64,000 bases of DNA from Breviolum minutum Mf 1.05b.01 (taxonomy: Eukaryota; Sar; Dinophyceae; Suessiales; Symbiodiniaceae). The position numbers and the translations under genes are program-made. This document shows, one piece after another, positions 46,019 through 58,471 of the stretch. The stretch lies in the NCBI GenBank assembly GCA_000507305.1, contig DF241544.1:1-64000 (forward strand). Direction: 5' to 3'. Position 1 is the first letter of the stretch. Each line of letters begins with the position of its first letter. Under the pieces are notes generated by a model that did no database searches, was not told the origin of the DNA, and saw nothing but the letters and a program-made list of their open reading frames with translations.

Positions 46019-46028
46019 TACTGCATAT

Positions 46029-46060
46029 CGTCATGTCATATCATGTCATATCATGTCACA
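46029..46060. repeat. 10-bp tandem repeat, three copies
   Basis: The unit TCATGTCATA is repeated three times with a change in the last. Confidence 0.85.
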
Positions 46061-46470
46061 TTACATCGTTATATCATGTTATATCTGACCAAGGTGAGTT
46101 CTGGTGCTTCAGCTTCCAAATCAGGCAGCGACAAAATGCAAAAAATGAGTCTAATTTGTCAGCCTTGCAGCTTCTTGTTCCATAGTTTCTGTTCTCTTCG
46201 TTTCAAATCTTCGGTCCTCCAAGCAATGCAAAGATGCAAGTGCTTTTGATGACCAGAGGCTCAGAAGTCTGGAGCAATGATCAGAACTTGAGTGTGAGAA
46301 GCGAGAGAAGCGAGAAAACTGAGAGGTTCCACAGAACGGGCACGCTTTGCACAGATTTGCACGTTAACCCACCGGAATTGCGCATCTCCAGATCAATTCA
46401 GTGTGATGGGTTCAATGATTGGTTCGGACTCGGCTGCGCCAGTCTCTGAAATCATGTCACTCCATGTCAG

Positions 46471-46562
46471 GTGTGTCAACTCCGGAAGAGGAACACGAGC
46501 TTGATGCTAAGATATATGCCAAGATCATGGATCAAATTGTCCAGCGGCTGCATTTTGTCTGA
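46471..46562 (+). CDS. Probable last exon of an unknown gene
   Basis: It follows ATGTCAG and reads VSTPEEEHELDAKIYAKIMD and then QIVQRLHFV and a TGA at 46560-46562. It is a strongly helical, codon-like stretch, and may be the end of the gene that includes 45862-46018. Confidence 0.4.
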
Positions 46563-46778
46563 GACTTGCCGGACTGTTCAAAGGTGCTTTTAGACAAGTC
46601 ATGAACTCTTCAGGTTCACGGTGAAATGCAGGAGGCTACGGGGGAGGGCGTATTCTGGAAGATGGCCTGCGACTGAACGGCCCAACACAGCACAGTGAAA
46701 TACAGTGAACATTTTTAGGATCACTTTTCTGCACTTTCACGTTTCTTCCTCGTATCATGTTGATGCCTTTGGACGTAG

Positions 46779-47318
46779 GATATGCCAGACGAGCCGATGG
46801 AATGTTGCAGCCAATGTGGCAGATCCTTTTGGGCAAGCAGACTGCAGGTCGCACAGGGAAGCAGCGGGAAGCATCAGAGCGAAGCAGACCAAGAAAGCAG
46901 CAAAAGACATGACAAGCATATTCCATTCAATCTGTGATAATTTGTGTACCTTTGCCTAAGTTGTGGGGAGAATTGGGCAAGGGATTGCATTGAGTTTTTT
47001 TTTTCACGAGATTGATTTTGATTGAATTTATTCAATATTGGGACTCTATGATTCTATGATGCATAAAGGACACGTACTTGCACCAACCAGCACTGGGACA
47101 GGTGCATGAATCCATTTGCAAGGGTGTGCACCCGGAGGCAGAATGCTTAGGGACGTTTCTGTGTCTTCTGCCGTGTCTCATTCTGCAGCTGCATGTTATA
47201 TAATATTATTGATTTATTATGTCGTCGATATCATGTTGTATCCTGTCGAATTCTGCGGCAATCGGAGGCACGACGGATTTTCGAATCGCGGCAGCAGAGG
47301 CTGCGAGGACTCCCAAAG
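46779..47318 (+). CDS. ZC2HC1-like zinc-finger protein, two exons
   Basis: 46779-46847 follows GACGTAG and ends CTGCAG|GTCG. It reads DMPDEPMECCSQCGRSFWAS and RLQ, the first half of a zf-C2HC_2 finger (CxxCGRxFxxxRL). 47268-47318 lies between AG and GTGG and reads ARRIFESRQQRLRGLPK, matching the basic RKVFDSxxQRxxGT stretch that sits next to these fingers in ZC2HC1 proteins. The exon with the finger's H and final C was not found between them. The family is linked to cilia and flagella in some eukaryotes; the role here is inference. Confidence 0.45.
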
Positions 47319-48051
47319 GTGGAGGCGCCCACATGAGAGAATTTTCATTGTCTTGTGACTGGGTGTTTTGTTTGTCAAAATTTCGCTGTTTTGATTCTTT
47401 GTTACTCGTATCTTCGATACTGTTTTCACCGAGTCTCATTTTCGGCCTGTATAATATTATTAAGCCAGCGGTACAACCTACAACTGTTACCACCGTATAC
47501 CACCGTGAAACACTTTGCAAGTTTGGGTGACTGGACAATCACTGAATTTGCAGGTTAAGAGCAGCAAGACGTCCGTGGTGGCGAAACCGAAGCATCCTCA
47601 AAGGCAGTTGCTGGAACCTGATTAGTGAAGTGTCATATTTTGTAATATTTCACGGATAAATTAAATGTTTACAAAGCTCAGGCCTTCCGAGACATGAAAG
47701 TTTTTGACTAAAGGCTCTGAAGTGGAAAGTGACGTGATGCTAGGTGAATCTAGCTGACGTGTGCGAAATCTGTAGGCCGATGAAGAGAAAAGATGAGAAA
47801 CGAATGATACAGTATACAGTATCCAGGTTAGTATAGGTCAACTATTGAGAAAGCCTTGTCAAATCGGCATATTTTGTTTCCATGTGTTTGTTCTGTATTT
47901 TACCTAAGGTTAGGCATCAGAGCTGAACAGCAAGGAGCTGAACAACCAAAGGTAAGATTGGAGCAAACGGGAGAGGGAGATGTTTCTGACAGATGAGCAG
48001 CGTTTTTTAGTAGGAAGATTCAGTTTATGCAAAGTATGTCTTGTGAAGTGC
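47319..48051. other. No gene resolved
   Basis: AT-rich, no motif or exon chain seen. Confidence 0.4.
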
Positions 48052-48422
48052 TGGCGTAGGCATTTCGCTTGCGCGCGTAGGCTTTTCGTAGGCATTTGAG
48101 GATGGTGGTTAATATTTTTTTCTGCGTAGGCGGTGTTGGAGGAAGTGTTTTGTTGTGATATTGCAAGTTGTGTTTTGTTGTTGTGATATGAGACGCGGCG
48201 CCCAGAAGTACAAAAAACACAACCTCAACTGGCAACACTGGCGCCCACCGCGTAGGCAAAATGTGAAGAATTAAGACCAACAGAAAGCCCACAGAAGCAA
48301 CACACGCAAGCCGCGTAGGCAAAATCAGAAAACAATTGGTAAGCGTAGGCACGCGTAGGCAAATCAAGACAAATAGTCCCCGCGTAGGAAAACACCGCAA
48401 CGGCGTAGGCAACGCGTAGGCA
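48052..48422. repeat. Cluster of the motif GCGTAGGCA
   Basis: Eleven copies of CGTAGGC, nine with the full GCGTAGGC, occur in 370 bases with irregular spacing (at about 48054, 48075, 48085, 48123, 48250, 48313, 48343, 48353, 48382, 48403 and 48413). All have the same orientation. They are not a simple tandem repeat. Confidence 0.85.
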
Positions 48423-48808
48423 GGACGAAAATATATAACCTGTGAACAGCAAAAAAAACACGGCATCTGATGCCATTGCCCCGCAATAATGTGGCATGAT
48501 TGCAAAATATTGTAAAGATGTTTTGGTACATCATTCTGCCTTGAATGAAGGGGTGAGATAAAGGAAAGAAGTCGTGTTTGGCACTTTATATCGATCCTTT
48601 TCGGTTTTTCAAAAGCTCCTTGTCTACATGGGGATTTCATGAATCCTTTAAGACTTGTGCAACTCGAGAATCTATAGTCTGTATGCGTAGATAGAAGACT
48701 CACGAGACTTTCCTTGCAGCATTTAATTTGATGTCATTTGTCATTTGTTGCTGTTTTTGTTGGCAAATACCGGAGGTAATATCTGGTAAGCCGACATCGG
48801 GTAATCTT

Positions 48809-48955
48809 GTGTCGACACGAGGTGAAGCGCGGGAGAGCCTTCGTGACACCTGTAAAGCCGAAAGCGACCGTGCCTCAGAGACGGAATCGTGGAGTGAAGC
48901 GGTGAAGCGACAGAGTTTCCGGTTTTTGCCTCGTGCGCCCTGCATTTTGTTTTAG
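48809..48955 (+). CDS. Possible exon, charged protein
   Basis: GC-rich stretch reading STRGEARESLRDTCKAESDR and SFRFLPRAPC, to a TAG at 48955. The composition differs sharply from the AT-rich flanks. No family recognised. Confidence 0.35.
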   Translation: MSTRGEARESLRDTCKAESDRASETESWSEAVKRQSFRFLPRAPCILF

Positions 48956-50164
48956 ATGCACTTGGGCACTTGGGCTTTATCATGCTATGCAGACCAGGTG
49001 GGTTTTGGGCATAGACACAACTCACCAAGGAAACCAAAGGCTTCACCGGCTTCACCCATGAGTGTCTCCTGGTGGGCATGGCCAAAAGCCTTTAGAGTTT
49101 CAACAGCAAATTGCTCCATGGAGTTGTGATGTGTTCTGTTTCGTTGGTACAAGAATCATGGTTTCTCGTTGGTAGATGTTCGTGTCTTACACTGTAGTCT
49201 ATAGCCTACATTAGTCTCCAGCCGTACAGTTTATGTTATCGATAGTCTATATCGCCACGGTCAAAATGCTCGAAGATCAGTTTAGAAGGAGGGTCTAAAA
49301 ATGGTCAGTGACATGCAAAAATGCTATAAAACGATAGGGTTCTCCAGAAAAAAGAAAACTTTCAAGTGCGTCACAAGTGGTGATTGTACGTAACCCGGCC
49401 TGTTCTTTTGCGTGTCATCGCCGGAGAAGTTTCAGAAACATGGAGACTACCAGCAAATCTAGGCCTCCCAAACGATACTGTCACGACCACTTAACGATAA
49501 CCTATCCGTCAAAAAAGTGTCCCAGCCTGGAAGAGGCATGTCGGCAGAGGAACATTGTAAAGAGGGTGCTAGCTTATGAGGATTCTTCACAAAATAACAT
49601 CCACCTATCCAGTCTGTGGGAATCTGAAAAATACCACAGAACGAACGTTGGATTCTTGGAGGTGGAGTGTGCCAAACACTGTAAAACCATAGTGACGGCG
49701 CCTCATATATGCTATGATCACGAAAAAAGATCAAAGCAGTGTGGTTCTATTATGAACTTATGAACTGTAGAGTCCTCTGTGGATGTTTACGTTTGTGCAA
49801 GCCAAAAATTGCACTGTTTGATGATACCCGCGTTCCTTGACCCCAAGGTTCCTTTCAGGCGCCCAAGCGCAGGCTTTGAAGCTTGAGTCAGAGTCATTTT
49901 GAGTCATTTGAATGCTTGGTGAGTCACCAGATTCTCCAGGTCGGAAGGAGCTGGATACTCCTCCAAGGTCTATGCCCAGTGGGTGATTGGAAGCCACCAG
50001 AATTATGCTGACTATCTAACTTATCTTACATTTGTACCTTGTACAGCATTTATATGCATTTATATTAATATATAGTATCTTTAAAATTAGATTATATGAT
50101 ATATGGATACTATGACTGTGACTGAGATCTTGGATTCTTTTTGTTTCATTTTGAATGCCCACAG
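48956..50164. other. No gene resolved
   Basis: A 128-codon + strand frame at 49377-49763 has no motif and ordinary AT-rich composition. I do not call it. Confidence 0.35.
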
Positions 50165-50310
50165 AAGGATAGAAAAGGATACCTTACGGGCCAAGAAAGC
50201 CACAGTGTCTGAGTCTGAGCACATCTTGAAGATGACAAGGACATACAAACACGCTGTCATCGGTATCGATTCGAGAAGCTCTGTTTTTGAGGCTCAAAGA
50301 ATTGCCAGAG
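50165..50310 (+). CDS. Exon of an unknown protein
   Basis: It lies between CCCACAG and a GTGAGA donor. It reads RIEKDTLRAKKATVSESEHI and ends SSVFEAQRIAR. Lys/Glu-rich and helical; no family recognised. Confidence 0.45.
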
Positions 50311-50746
50311 GTGAGATGGCGCCCTGAAGAGGTGAGAGTTGACCCGATCTCAGTTGGTTAGCATTGTAACATATTGCAAATTATTGCAACATATTGTGAC
50401 GTTGCGATACGTTCTGCATGATCAAAGGTGTAAAATGTTTCGAAGGCCTCTGGTTTTCGCTATGCTCTTCCAGTCCTTCGAAGAAACGAAACGCTGAAGG
50501 TGAAGTTGAAACGTTTTGATTTCCTAATCCGTTTGACATTTCGCATTGCGTTTTCTCGAGGTGCAGAACGAAGTCCAGCTTTTCCTGGAAGAAAGCCCTG
50601 TAAGACAGCAGATTGGTTCACCTCAAGACCAGGACAGAGATTCATTTATATACGAGGAACATGTGTGAAATAATGAAAGAGGTGTTTGTTTTGGAGAATT
50701 GGTGAGAATTACAAGAAACTGAGATATCTGAGATATCGTGTTTCAG

Positions 50747-50836
50747 TTGGTGGATTTGTTGCTCCAGGATTTGAAAAGGGCAGTCCGACGACACGCAGAT
50801 GCTAAGAAGGTTGCACAGACAATCATGCAAATCATG
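50747..50836 (+). CDS. Exon of an unknown helical protein
   Basis: 90 bases, 30 codons between TTTCAG and GT, reading LVDLLLQDLKRAVRRHADAK and KVAQTIMQIM. A later stretch at about 51203-51275 (LLQDTTPTLSEFETNVLA) may belong to the same gene. Confidence 0.45.
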
Positions 50837-51042
50837 GTCTTCGTGCAGCATTTGTCATTTCTCACCAGGTCACCAAGCTGCGCTGTTGGGCATTCTCTGA
50901 GGACCTGGAACATCAAAAAGACAACAACTTGTTTTCAATGCGAGGGATCTCATATCATGAATCATCGTCTGATGGTCGAAACTTTGACCAACACTGACTA
51001 GACATAGGATGTTGATGGATTGTGCAGGGTTGTGGTACTTCC

Positions 51043-51080
51043 AGAGCAGTTTAGAGCAGTTTAGAGCAGTTTAGAGCAGT
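51043..51080. repeat. 10-bp tandem repeat
   Basis: The unit TTAGAGCAGT is present three times in full and once in part. Confidence 0.9.
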
Positions 51081-52317
51081 GTGGGAGGAGACTGTGCCTT
51101 TGCCCTGTGCAGAGTTGTGTCGTCCAACTTCAGAGGACGCTGAACGCAGACGGAATCAGATCAGCTTCAAAACTTGCATCATGTAGACATTCCAAGTTGC
51201 TTCAAGACACAACTCCAACGTTGTCGGAGTTCGAGACGAACGTCCTGGCAACATCTTGCAAGCTTGTGTTATCTTGTGTTTGTTTTTTCAGGTAGCTTTC
51301 AGGTAGCTTGCTGGAAAGCATTATATGTCTGCAGTATTCACTTGGAGCAATTGGCTTCCCTTTTTAGTAACAAAATCTATTGCAATTTCTCGTGCCTGGC
51401 CCATTCGCCATAGCTCTCGGGACCATTGACTTCTCACCGCTGATGTCACCACGGCAGAACAAATCGATTCTCATAATGTAGGAGTGAAGATGTATGCAGG
51501 TGTCAGATGGTGTCAGGTTGAGCTCTGGGGGGACGAGTGGTGGATAAACACAGTGCATGGGCACCGGCATGGCAAGCGCTCAGCCCTACCAGTGCCGACT
51601 TTCCACCTCAAACGCCCACGCGGCGGCTGCCCCATCATCAGCACGGTGGCCGGCCTCGGGCCAAGAGCATGAGCGCACTCGGTACTACATGGCACTACCA
51701 TGCAACCAGAATTTTCCATCCAGAATCTGTGGCCAGCCTGTTGTGATTGACACCGGGATGATGTGTGCAAGTGATTTGACCTTTTGCGCAGACTGCCTGG
51801 CCTAGTTTTGGTGATGGGGTTTTGGGGCTGTTGCACAACAGGTGCCCAGCGTACAGCAGGAAAGAGGAAACTCAATAAGCTTAGCTGCAGCTGCCGCACC
51901 TGCTGTTGGGTGCTGCCCTTCCGGTACTTACTCGTGGCTTGCTGACATTTGATGTTTGGTATTTCACTATTATGTTGTCTCAGAAGAAGCTTGAAGTTTC
52001 AAGCGCGATTTTTGCCTTGCTGCCTCCCGTAGGAAAGATTCTTTGAGTCCAGCGATTCGCAGACCAACTTTTGCTTAGAGGCGCGTTGCCCATCTATACC
52101 CATCAGCGGCTCGCTATTGTGCATGGTAGAACAGATGCCTGTAGTCAATCTCCTGGGTTGTTGGGACTGTTTTTGAAACCATAACCACAACTAACTGCAT
52201 TGCTGTGGAGATGTTAGGGGTGGAACTTTGATGTCAAACTCCTGTCAGTTTCTCCTAGCCCCAGGCTCATCTTGCATGTGTGAATAGTACGTAGTGATGA
52301 CAGACGCGCTCGGCAGG
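51081..52317. other. Scattered exon-like pieces
   Basis: About 51530-51690 is GC-rich and open in all three + frames, so it is probably exonic, but the right frame is unclear. The rest shows nothing recognisable. Confidence 0.3.
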
Positions 52318-52441
52318 AGATGAGCCTAGCTGCAGAAAGTGTGGAGGTGGTGCCCGAACAGGTCTGGTTCTTCGACAAAAACGGGGCAAAGTTTTGGGCG
52401 ATGGTTGTTGCCTCCCCAGACCGCTGCGTCCACCACGACTC
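52318..52441 (+). CDS. Possible exon, unknown protein
   Basis: After CTCGGCAG the + strand reads EMSLAAESVEVVPEQVWFFD and KNGAKFWAMVVASPDRC. It runs into the low-complexity block that follows. No family recognised. Confidence 0.4.
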
Positions 52442-52489
52442 AGCCACCTGTAGCCACGGCCACTGCTATCACCAAAAAGTTGCCCCCAT

Positions 52490-53018
52490 CACCGCAACAG
52501 CCACAATCGCCACAATCCTAATACCGCAAGCACACTAAACACTACAAACATTGCAAGCACATACAAGCACAAACACGCAAGAAAAAAAACGTTAACCTGC
52601 CACGGTGACAGCAACAGCAGCAACAGCAACATCAGCAACAACAACAACAACAACAACCACCGAAGCAGCAGGAACAACAACAACACCAGCAGCAACAACA
52701 ACAGCAACAACAACAACAGCAACAACACTAACAGACACCGTAGCAAAAGTGCAATCACCAACAATGGATGCATGAACGCCAGCACTGACAACAACATCAA
52801 CAACAAAATCATCAGAACACCATCAACAACAAGAGTAGCAGAACAGCAATGGCAGCAACTGCAACGCCAACAACAAGGTCAACACCGACACCGACACCGA
52901 CACCGACGCTGACACCGACAATGACAACAGCAACAGCAACAGCAACAGCAAAACCACCACCACCACCACCACCAGAACCACCAGAACCACCAGAACCACC
53001 AGAACCACCACCACCAGC

Positions 53019-53097
<79 letters not shown>

Positions 53098-53700
53098 GCA
53101 ACAGCAACAGTAACAGCAACAGCAACAGTAACATCAACATTAACAGTAATTAACAGTAACAGCAACCACAACGCAAACAAGGGCGGCAACAAGAACAAGA
53201 ACAAGAACAACAAGAACAACAAGAACAACAACAACAACAACAGCAACAACAACAACAAGAAACAACAAACAAGAAACAATAAACAGCAAATAGAAAACAG
53301 CAAACAACAATCAAAAACAACAACCGCAACAAACAAACAAACAACCAACCGATTTGTTGCGTAGCATCCACCATTTAGCAATTTACGTGACAGATGTGCA
53401 GGAAAATGCTTGTTTTGGCCTGTTAACAGTCGGGGGTCGACATGGTGCGGGGCGGCGTTACGTCCGACTGGGGCCCAAAGCAAACAAAACAAAAACATAT
53501 TAAAAAAATCAATCCAAGCAAACAAACAATCAAACAAGCAAATGCACAAACACAAACGACGAACAACAACCAACAATCCACAACAACCACAATCACAACC
53601 ATAGCCACGACCTCAACCATAACCACAGCCACAACCACGGCCACAACCACATCACCGAATGCAAAATTAGAAAGAGTAACGCCTTGGCAAACAATCTGAA
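52490..53700. repeat. A/C-rich low-complexity block with a CAA microsatellite
   Basis: Over about 1.2 kb the + strand is almost free of T and G, made of CAA, CAG, CCA, CACCGA and AAC units. A near-perfect (CAA)n run covers about 53020-53097. The long frames on both strands here (poly-Thr, poly-Asn, poly-Leu, poly-Val) follow from the repeats and are not genes. A short normal stretch near 53360-53475 interrupts it. Confidence 0.9.
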
Positions 53701-55088
53701 AGACGGAACAACTAGAATGCAGCTGCCCTAGCGTTTTTAACTTTTACTGGTATATATACAGTGTTATTTACAATGCTCTCGGCAGAAAGGCTTGCACGGG
53801 AAGGCAAAACGCGTAACAATTACATGAGAAGGAAGACTCATTTAATGGGATTTTGTCCAAGATGGACCGTTTTGTTTTTTTCCAGTTTGCCGTGTTTTTG
53901 ATGTGCAGGTCGCAAGTCATGAAACCACAGTGGACGAGGAGTATCCGAAGACACCCACAACCAAGGAATCTCATCATGATTTTCCATCAAAGCTGGAGAC
54001 ATGGGTTGTTAGGAATCGGGAATCATTTGTAATTCAGACTTCGGCATGAATGGCATAGCTTGTAGGACGCTTCAGAGGCAAGCGAACTCCTCAATGGTTG
54101 GATCCAGTGGCTTGGAAAAAAATCAGTTTGTACGATTATGCACAATAATACAATGACATATTCTCACAGTATATACATATATTGCACCACTTTGTAGAAC
54201 AAACATCTCGATGTGTGGTACAGGCACGAAAGTGTCCGGACTGAAGACTTGAAGAGTGACAAGGTGGGCAGTGTTTCGGCGATCTAAGAACAATTAAACA
54301 TGGAAACATCTGAAGAATCGATATTGGATAGAGCTCCAAGAATGTTGAGTTGCTTTATCAGTGCTTTATCCATCGCAATGCACACAAGCCTGATCGAGCA
54401 ATCGTATTGAATCTGTTGTGTGGAGGATTCCAACAAGGACCCAGAGTTCGAACTTCTGAGGTGAGAAAGCTGGAAGATAACATAGTAGAATGACAGGAGA
54501 TGACAGGAGATGACAGAATTTAAAACTGCCAGGGAAAGTGCATCAGTTTGCCAAAACTTGACAAGAAAAAGTCGTGAGACCAACAGTCGCATTGTGTTTT
54601 GAACATTTATTGTGGATGGTGTGAAATCCCTACATGCAAAGGTTGAAGAGTAAGACCAGAGCAAGGACATAGTTTTCAAGATGTTTCATGGTTGTGGATG
54701 TTTTGTGCCATGCAAAAGCTGAGACTGACATGACTACGCAAGAGATGCATATATCCTTGTGAGGCCGGACTGCACTGACAACACTTCGCGTTTAGCCTTA
54801 GCGGTGGCCCAAGGGTTGCAGTTGGTGTTCAAAAAGATGGAGACAATAAGACTACACACGAATAATTGAATACAATAATAATATTGTACAATATTCATTG
54901 TATTTTATTGTAATGCATCTATTTCAGCTTGAGCTCATAGTCTGTGAAAGCACCCCAACTCAATGCCCTTCATATGAAAATTTAACTTGACCACAAGGCC
55001 AGAAGAGTATATAAGAGACTAAGCATAAGAACATCATAAGAACCCTTTTTTGTTACCTTTTTCAATATTGAACGCATGGAAGCTTGAG
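53701..55088. other. No gene resolved
   Basis: AT-rich. A minus-strand frame of 131 codons at 54284-54679 has no motif. A 10-bp tandem repeat (TGACAGGAGA) lies at 54491-54516. Confidence 0.4.
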
Positions 55089-55137
55089 GTGTCCGAAGCA
55101 GCAGCCCTTTGCGCGCAAGTCGATGCAATGCTGGAAG
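55089..55137 (+). CDS. Exon of an unknown protein
   Basis: It lies between CTTGAG and a GTCCC donor and reads VSEAAALCAQVDAMLE. The next AG at about 55150 is followed by LVTKFAQLHADAC, perhaps the next exon. Confidence 0.4.
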
Positions 55138-55619
55138 GTCCCAACACGAGCTAGTGACCAAGTTCGCACAATTGCATGCAGATGCATGCAGTGGGATCAC
55201 TGGAGTTTTATCGTTTTATCATGTGTTTATGATTGTTATAGTTTCAATGGATTGAGCAATGCCCATTAGTATATTGATGGGTCAAATCGTCTTGTTGTGA
55301 ACTCTAGGGATAGCGCGTCAGCTGACGTCAGTACCACTGGAGGATCGACCCATTGTGGGCTCGTAAACCGAAAAGCGGCTGACGCAAGGAGAGCAATCAG
55401 CTGAGAAAAGCAAGTCTTTGGATTTTCGCCATGAGGCACCCGTGTTCAGCCGTGTTCGCCCGTGTTTATGTGAACTTTCTCTGTGAATGCGGAATAATGC
55501 GGAAAGCGTTTTTGTTTTTTGTATTTGTCGGAATTGTCAGGTTGCGAAACAATAGTCAAATAAGAAGAAAGAGATACAAAGCACGTGTTGTGCACAAAGA
55601 CAAATACAATTTTGCATTA

Positions 55620-55749
55620 CATGATTGGGGGGTCCTTTGCGATGCATTTTGAGCAAAATTGTGGAGGCACTAAATCCAAATATCTTGGTTGGCCTATATG
55701 GTCCGGATGAGGCCCGGGAAAAAGCAAACAAAACCAAGAGAACTCCATG
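55620..55749 (+). CDS. Probable last exon, unknown protein
   Basis: The + strand reads SKIVEALNPNILVGLYGPDE and AREKANKTKRTP to a TGA at 55747-55749. The frame has no early Met, so it is missed as an ATG-led ORF. No family recognised. Confidence 0.4.
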
Positions 55750-56272
55750 ATATCCTGAGACCTGAAATGGACTTTAACTATGAAACCTGGTTTCAAAGCA
55801 CTCTCCCTGTAGGTTCTTTATGGTTCTTTTTGATACCTCTCACCAGAGTCAATTTTCCCTGGCGAGCATCTGTCAAGGCATGATAGAACAATATGATGGA
55901 ATAGAATTTCAATCGCATTGGATTGCTAGTTGGGTTCTATCACCTTGATGTATGAAGCCTTTCCTCTGTGGCTAAGGCCAATCCCATGGTGCCATCGCTT
56001 CCGTATGATCCAAGTAGCTTGGAACGCGATTACGACTTGGCAGAGATCCTGAATGGGTCAATGATTTGATATGATTGAGTTATATGAATTATGATTGTAT
56101 TGATTTTACGTTGTCATGTGACAAGATGTGTAGGTTTTTGTGTAAGTCTCATGGACAACGTTTGGTCATTTAGCAAGATTCTTGCCCCGCTGGTATTTCG
56201 TCGTCTCTGCACCTTTGATGCAGGGCTGAAAATTTGACCTTCGCACTGTGGTACGCTTCCCTGTCTTGCAGC
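55750..56272. other. No gene resolved
   Basis: AT-rich, nothing recognisable. Confidence 0.4.
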
Positions 56273-56493
56273 ACGGTTGTCGTTGGATGTTGGTTGGTTG
56301 TCTTTGCTCTCTCCGGCTCACGTCAGAGGCCAAATTGCTCCATTGTCACATTCTCCTGGAATCCAAACTTCCCAACATTGCCATTGCTGACTGCCCAGCG
56401 AAATCTGGCCTCTGGCCTTCCTCCTCTCAGCCTTATCTCCTTGAAACTTCAATATACTCCGACAAGCCAGTTGCATTCACTCCACCGACGTGA
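56273..56493 (+). CDS. Possible exon, frame uncertain
   Basis: After CTTGCAG the + strand is open in more than one frame. The frame with LTSEAKLLHCHILLESKLPN and then IAIADCPAKSGLWP is the most protein-like. No family recognised. Confidence 0.3.
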
Positions 56494-57142
56494 TCCCAAT
56501 CAGAGGCTTCGGTTACTGTACTTAGTACTTAGATTTAAAATTTAATCATGAAAATCACTTACCTTAGTTTTTCTGGCTGCCAAAAGGCCCCTCTTTCCTT
56601 TGGACATACTTTGACTTAGCCAATTGGCCAGTCTGTCGAGGTAGATGTTTCGCCAATCGAAGCCCATTGATTTAACATCACAAATTTAGAGGCTGTGAGT
56701 ACAAGATACTTAGAAGTTTAGTTTGTAGGACTAAAATTTTGTAGACTTTGCGAGATGCACCTTAGAAAAAAAAAGAAGTGGACACTGAGCGCAAGCATCT
56801 GAGGCAAGTATGTTGAAGTGCAGCACTCAGATACAGGATTGCCTCAGAAGCCATGAGACATGCAGGATTGATTGCACTATCAGTCACTATGGTAAATTGC
56901 CAGTCTTACTGTGTTTGGGGCACCGAATAGCAGTCCATCGCCCTCGCGATGTGAATCCTATAACTTCACTTAGAGTCATACGAAGGAAGCACTTGACTTG
57001 TACTGGTGATGTCCGTAAGGATTTGACTGATGTGACTTCATCGCTTGGTTGGCTGAAAAGGCACGCATTGGACCCTCTTGAATCCTTTTGATCCATTTTG
57101 TACACAGACACTATCATGTGTTCATTGGTTTGGTCAATGCAG

Positions 57143-57658
57143 GCCGCTTTTGCATTGCTCAAGGGTTTTCATTTTCCAGAAGACCTACTTGATTGGGATA
57201 AGGTGACTGTCCCGAATGACATACGGCGGTCATTTTGTCAGGTGTGCCAACCAGATCCAGCAGCGCCGATGTGAGTTTGAGCAATGGCAAAGTTCTGCGA
57301 GTCAGAAATGATGTCGTTCGAATAGATCTTCGCAACATTTTGTGTTTTGCTTTCGTGCTTTGAATACGTTTCGAAATTTCAATGCCATTAAATTCATTTA
57401 AATTCGCTTGTAAAGTTTTGAGAGGGGAGACCGGGGAGACCTTAAAGGTTGCATATGGTTGCATCGGGGGACTACGTGAGGAAGTCGAAGATGCAGGGGA
57501 CGTGGAGTCATGGAGTCGTTCAAAAAAGATGCAAGGGGCACTTTACTGCTCTGCGGTGCGCTGTGTGTTTTTTCAGGGAAATTGGAGATAACTACATGGA
57601 AATGAAAGATATTCATTATGATGCACTTAAGATCTCGGGACGGACCTTGGAATATCAG
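57143..57658 (+). CDS. Two exons of an unknown protein
   Basis: 57143-57202 lies between ATGCAG and GTGACT and reads AAFALLKGFHFPEDLLDWDK. 57577-57658 follows TTTTCAG and reads EIGDNYMEMKDIHYDALKIS and GRTLEYQ, ending before GATTGG, which would be a GA donor, a type also reported in dinoflagellates. A piece at about 57449-57500 may lie between. No family recognised. Confidence 0.45.
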
Positions 57659-58471
57659 GATTGGCGTTGCCTTTTTGCATGTTTTTTGCAATAGTATTCA
57701 GTTGCCCGGTTGCACCATGGGAAATCATTTCCCTTCGATTGGTGTTGTCAGATTACTTTGTAACAACACATTTTGTCGAAATTGCATGGTGATTTCGTTG
57801 GAAGTAACAAGTTCTTATATTGCTTGTACCATATTTGAATGAATTCGAATATTCGGACAAAGTTCGACCCGTTCAACTTGTCCATTACGGTTACGGTTGG
57901 CAGATTCCAACGGTGAACCACGGTGAACTTCAGATTCATTCCTTTTCTCTCCGACGTACTGTTGTATCAAGAAACATGCGGACAAAAGCACGACAAAAAA
58001 GCAGCGATACATTTTGGCAGAACTTGGTTTGTACCACCCATGCACACAGCGAGTGCGATATCCCAACACTTCAACAAGAGTACACACGCACCAAAGAGTC
58101 GACACACTTTGTTTCTGAGCAATGCTTCTGGGTTTGCTGCATTTGTCACTGACCTTCAGTGCTTTTTCCGTGAGCACGAACAAGCAGCACAATGACTCGG
58201 GTTCATGATGTTTCTACCGAATCAACATGTTGAATCGTTGTAAGGGATTGCTACAGAACACGGAATATTCATTGTAGCAATTTGTGCCAAGTGCTAGTCG
58301 TAAATTCAAAGTCATCCTGTGAAAATCTACACCATCGTAGACAGAGCAGCCGCGGTCACCCGACCCCGATTGCAGTTTACCTCGTTCAAGGCAGGATTTC
58401 TGACTGAGATGCACTAGCATTCCAAAAAGATGCACGTGGTCGCGGTCATCTTCAAAAAATTGTTTGTGCAG

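Noticed and set aside
49377..49763. 128-codon + strand frame
   Set aside because: No motif, composition like the flanking non-coding DNA; kept only as a note.
52849..53576. Long frames of poly-Thr/Asn on + and poly-Val/Leu on -
   Set aside because: They are direct translations of the A/C-rich repeats and are open in several frames at once.
54284..54679. 131-codon minus-strand frame
   Set aside because: AT-rich, no motif, no splice context; it fits a chance open frame.
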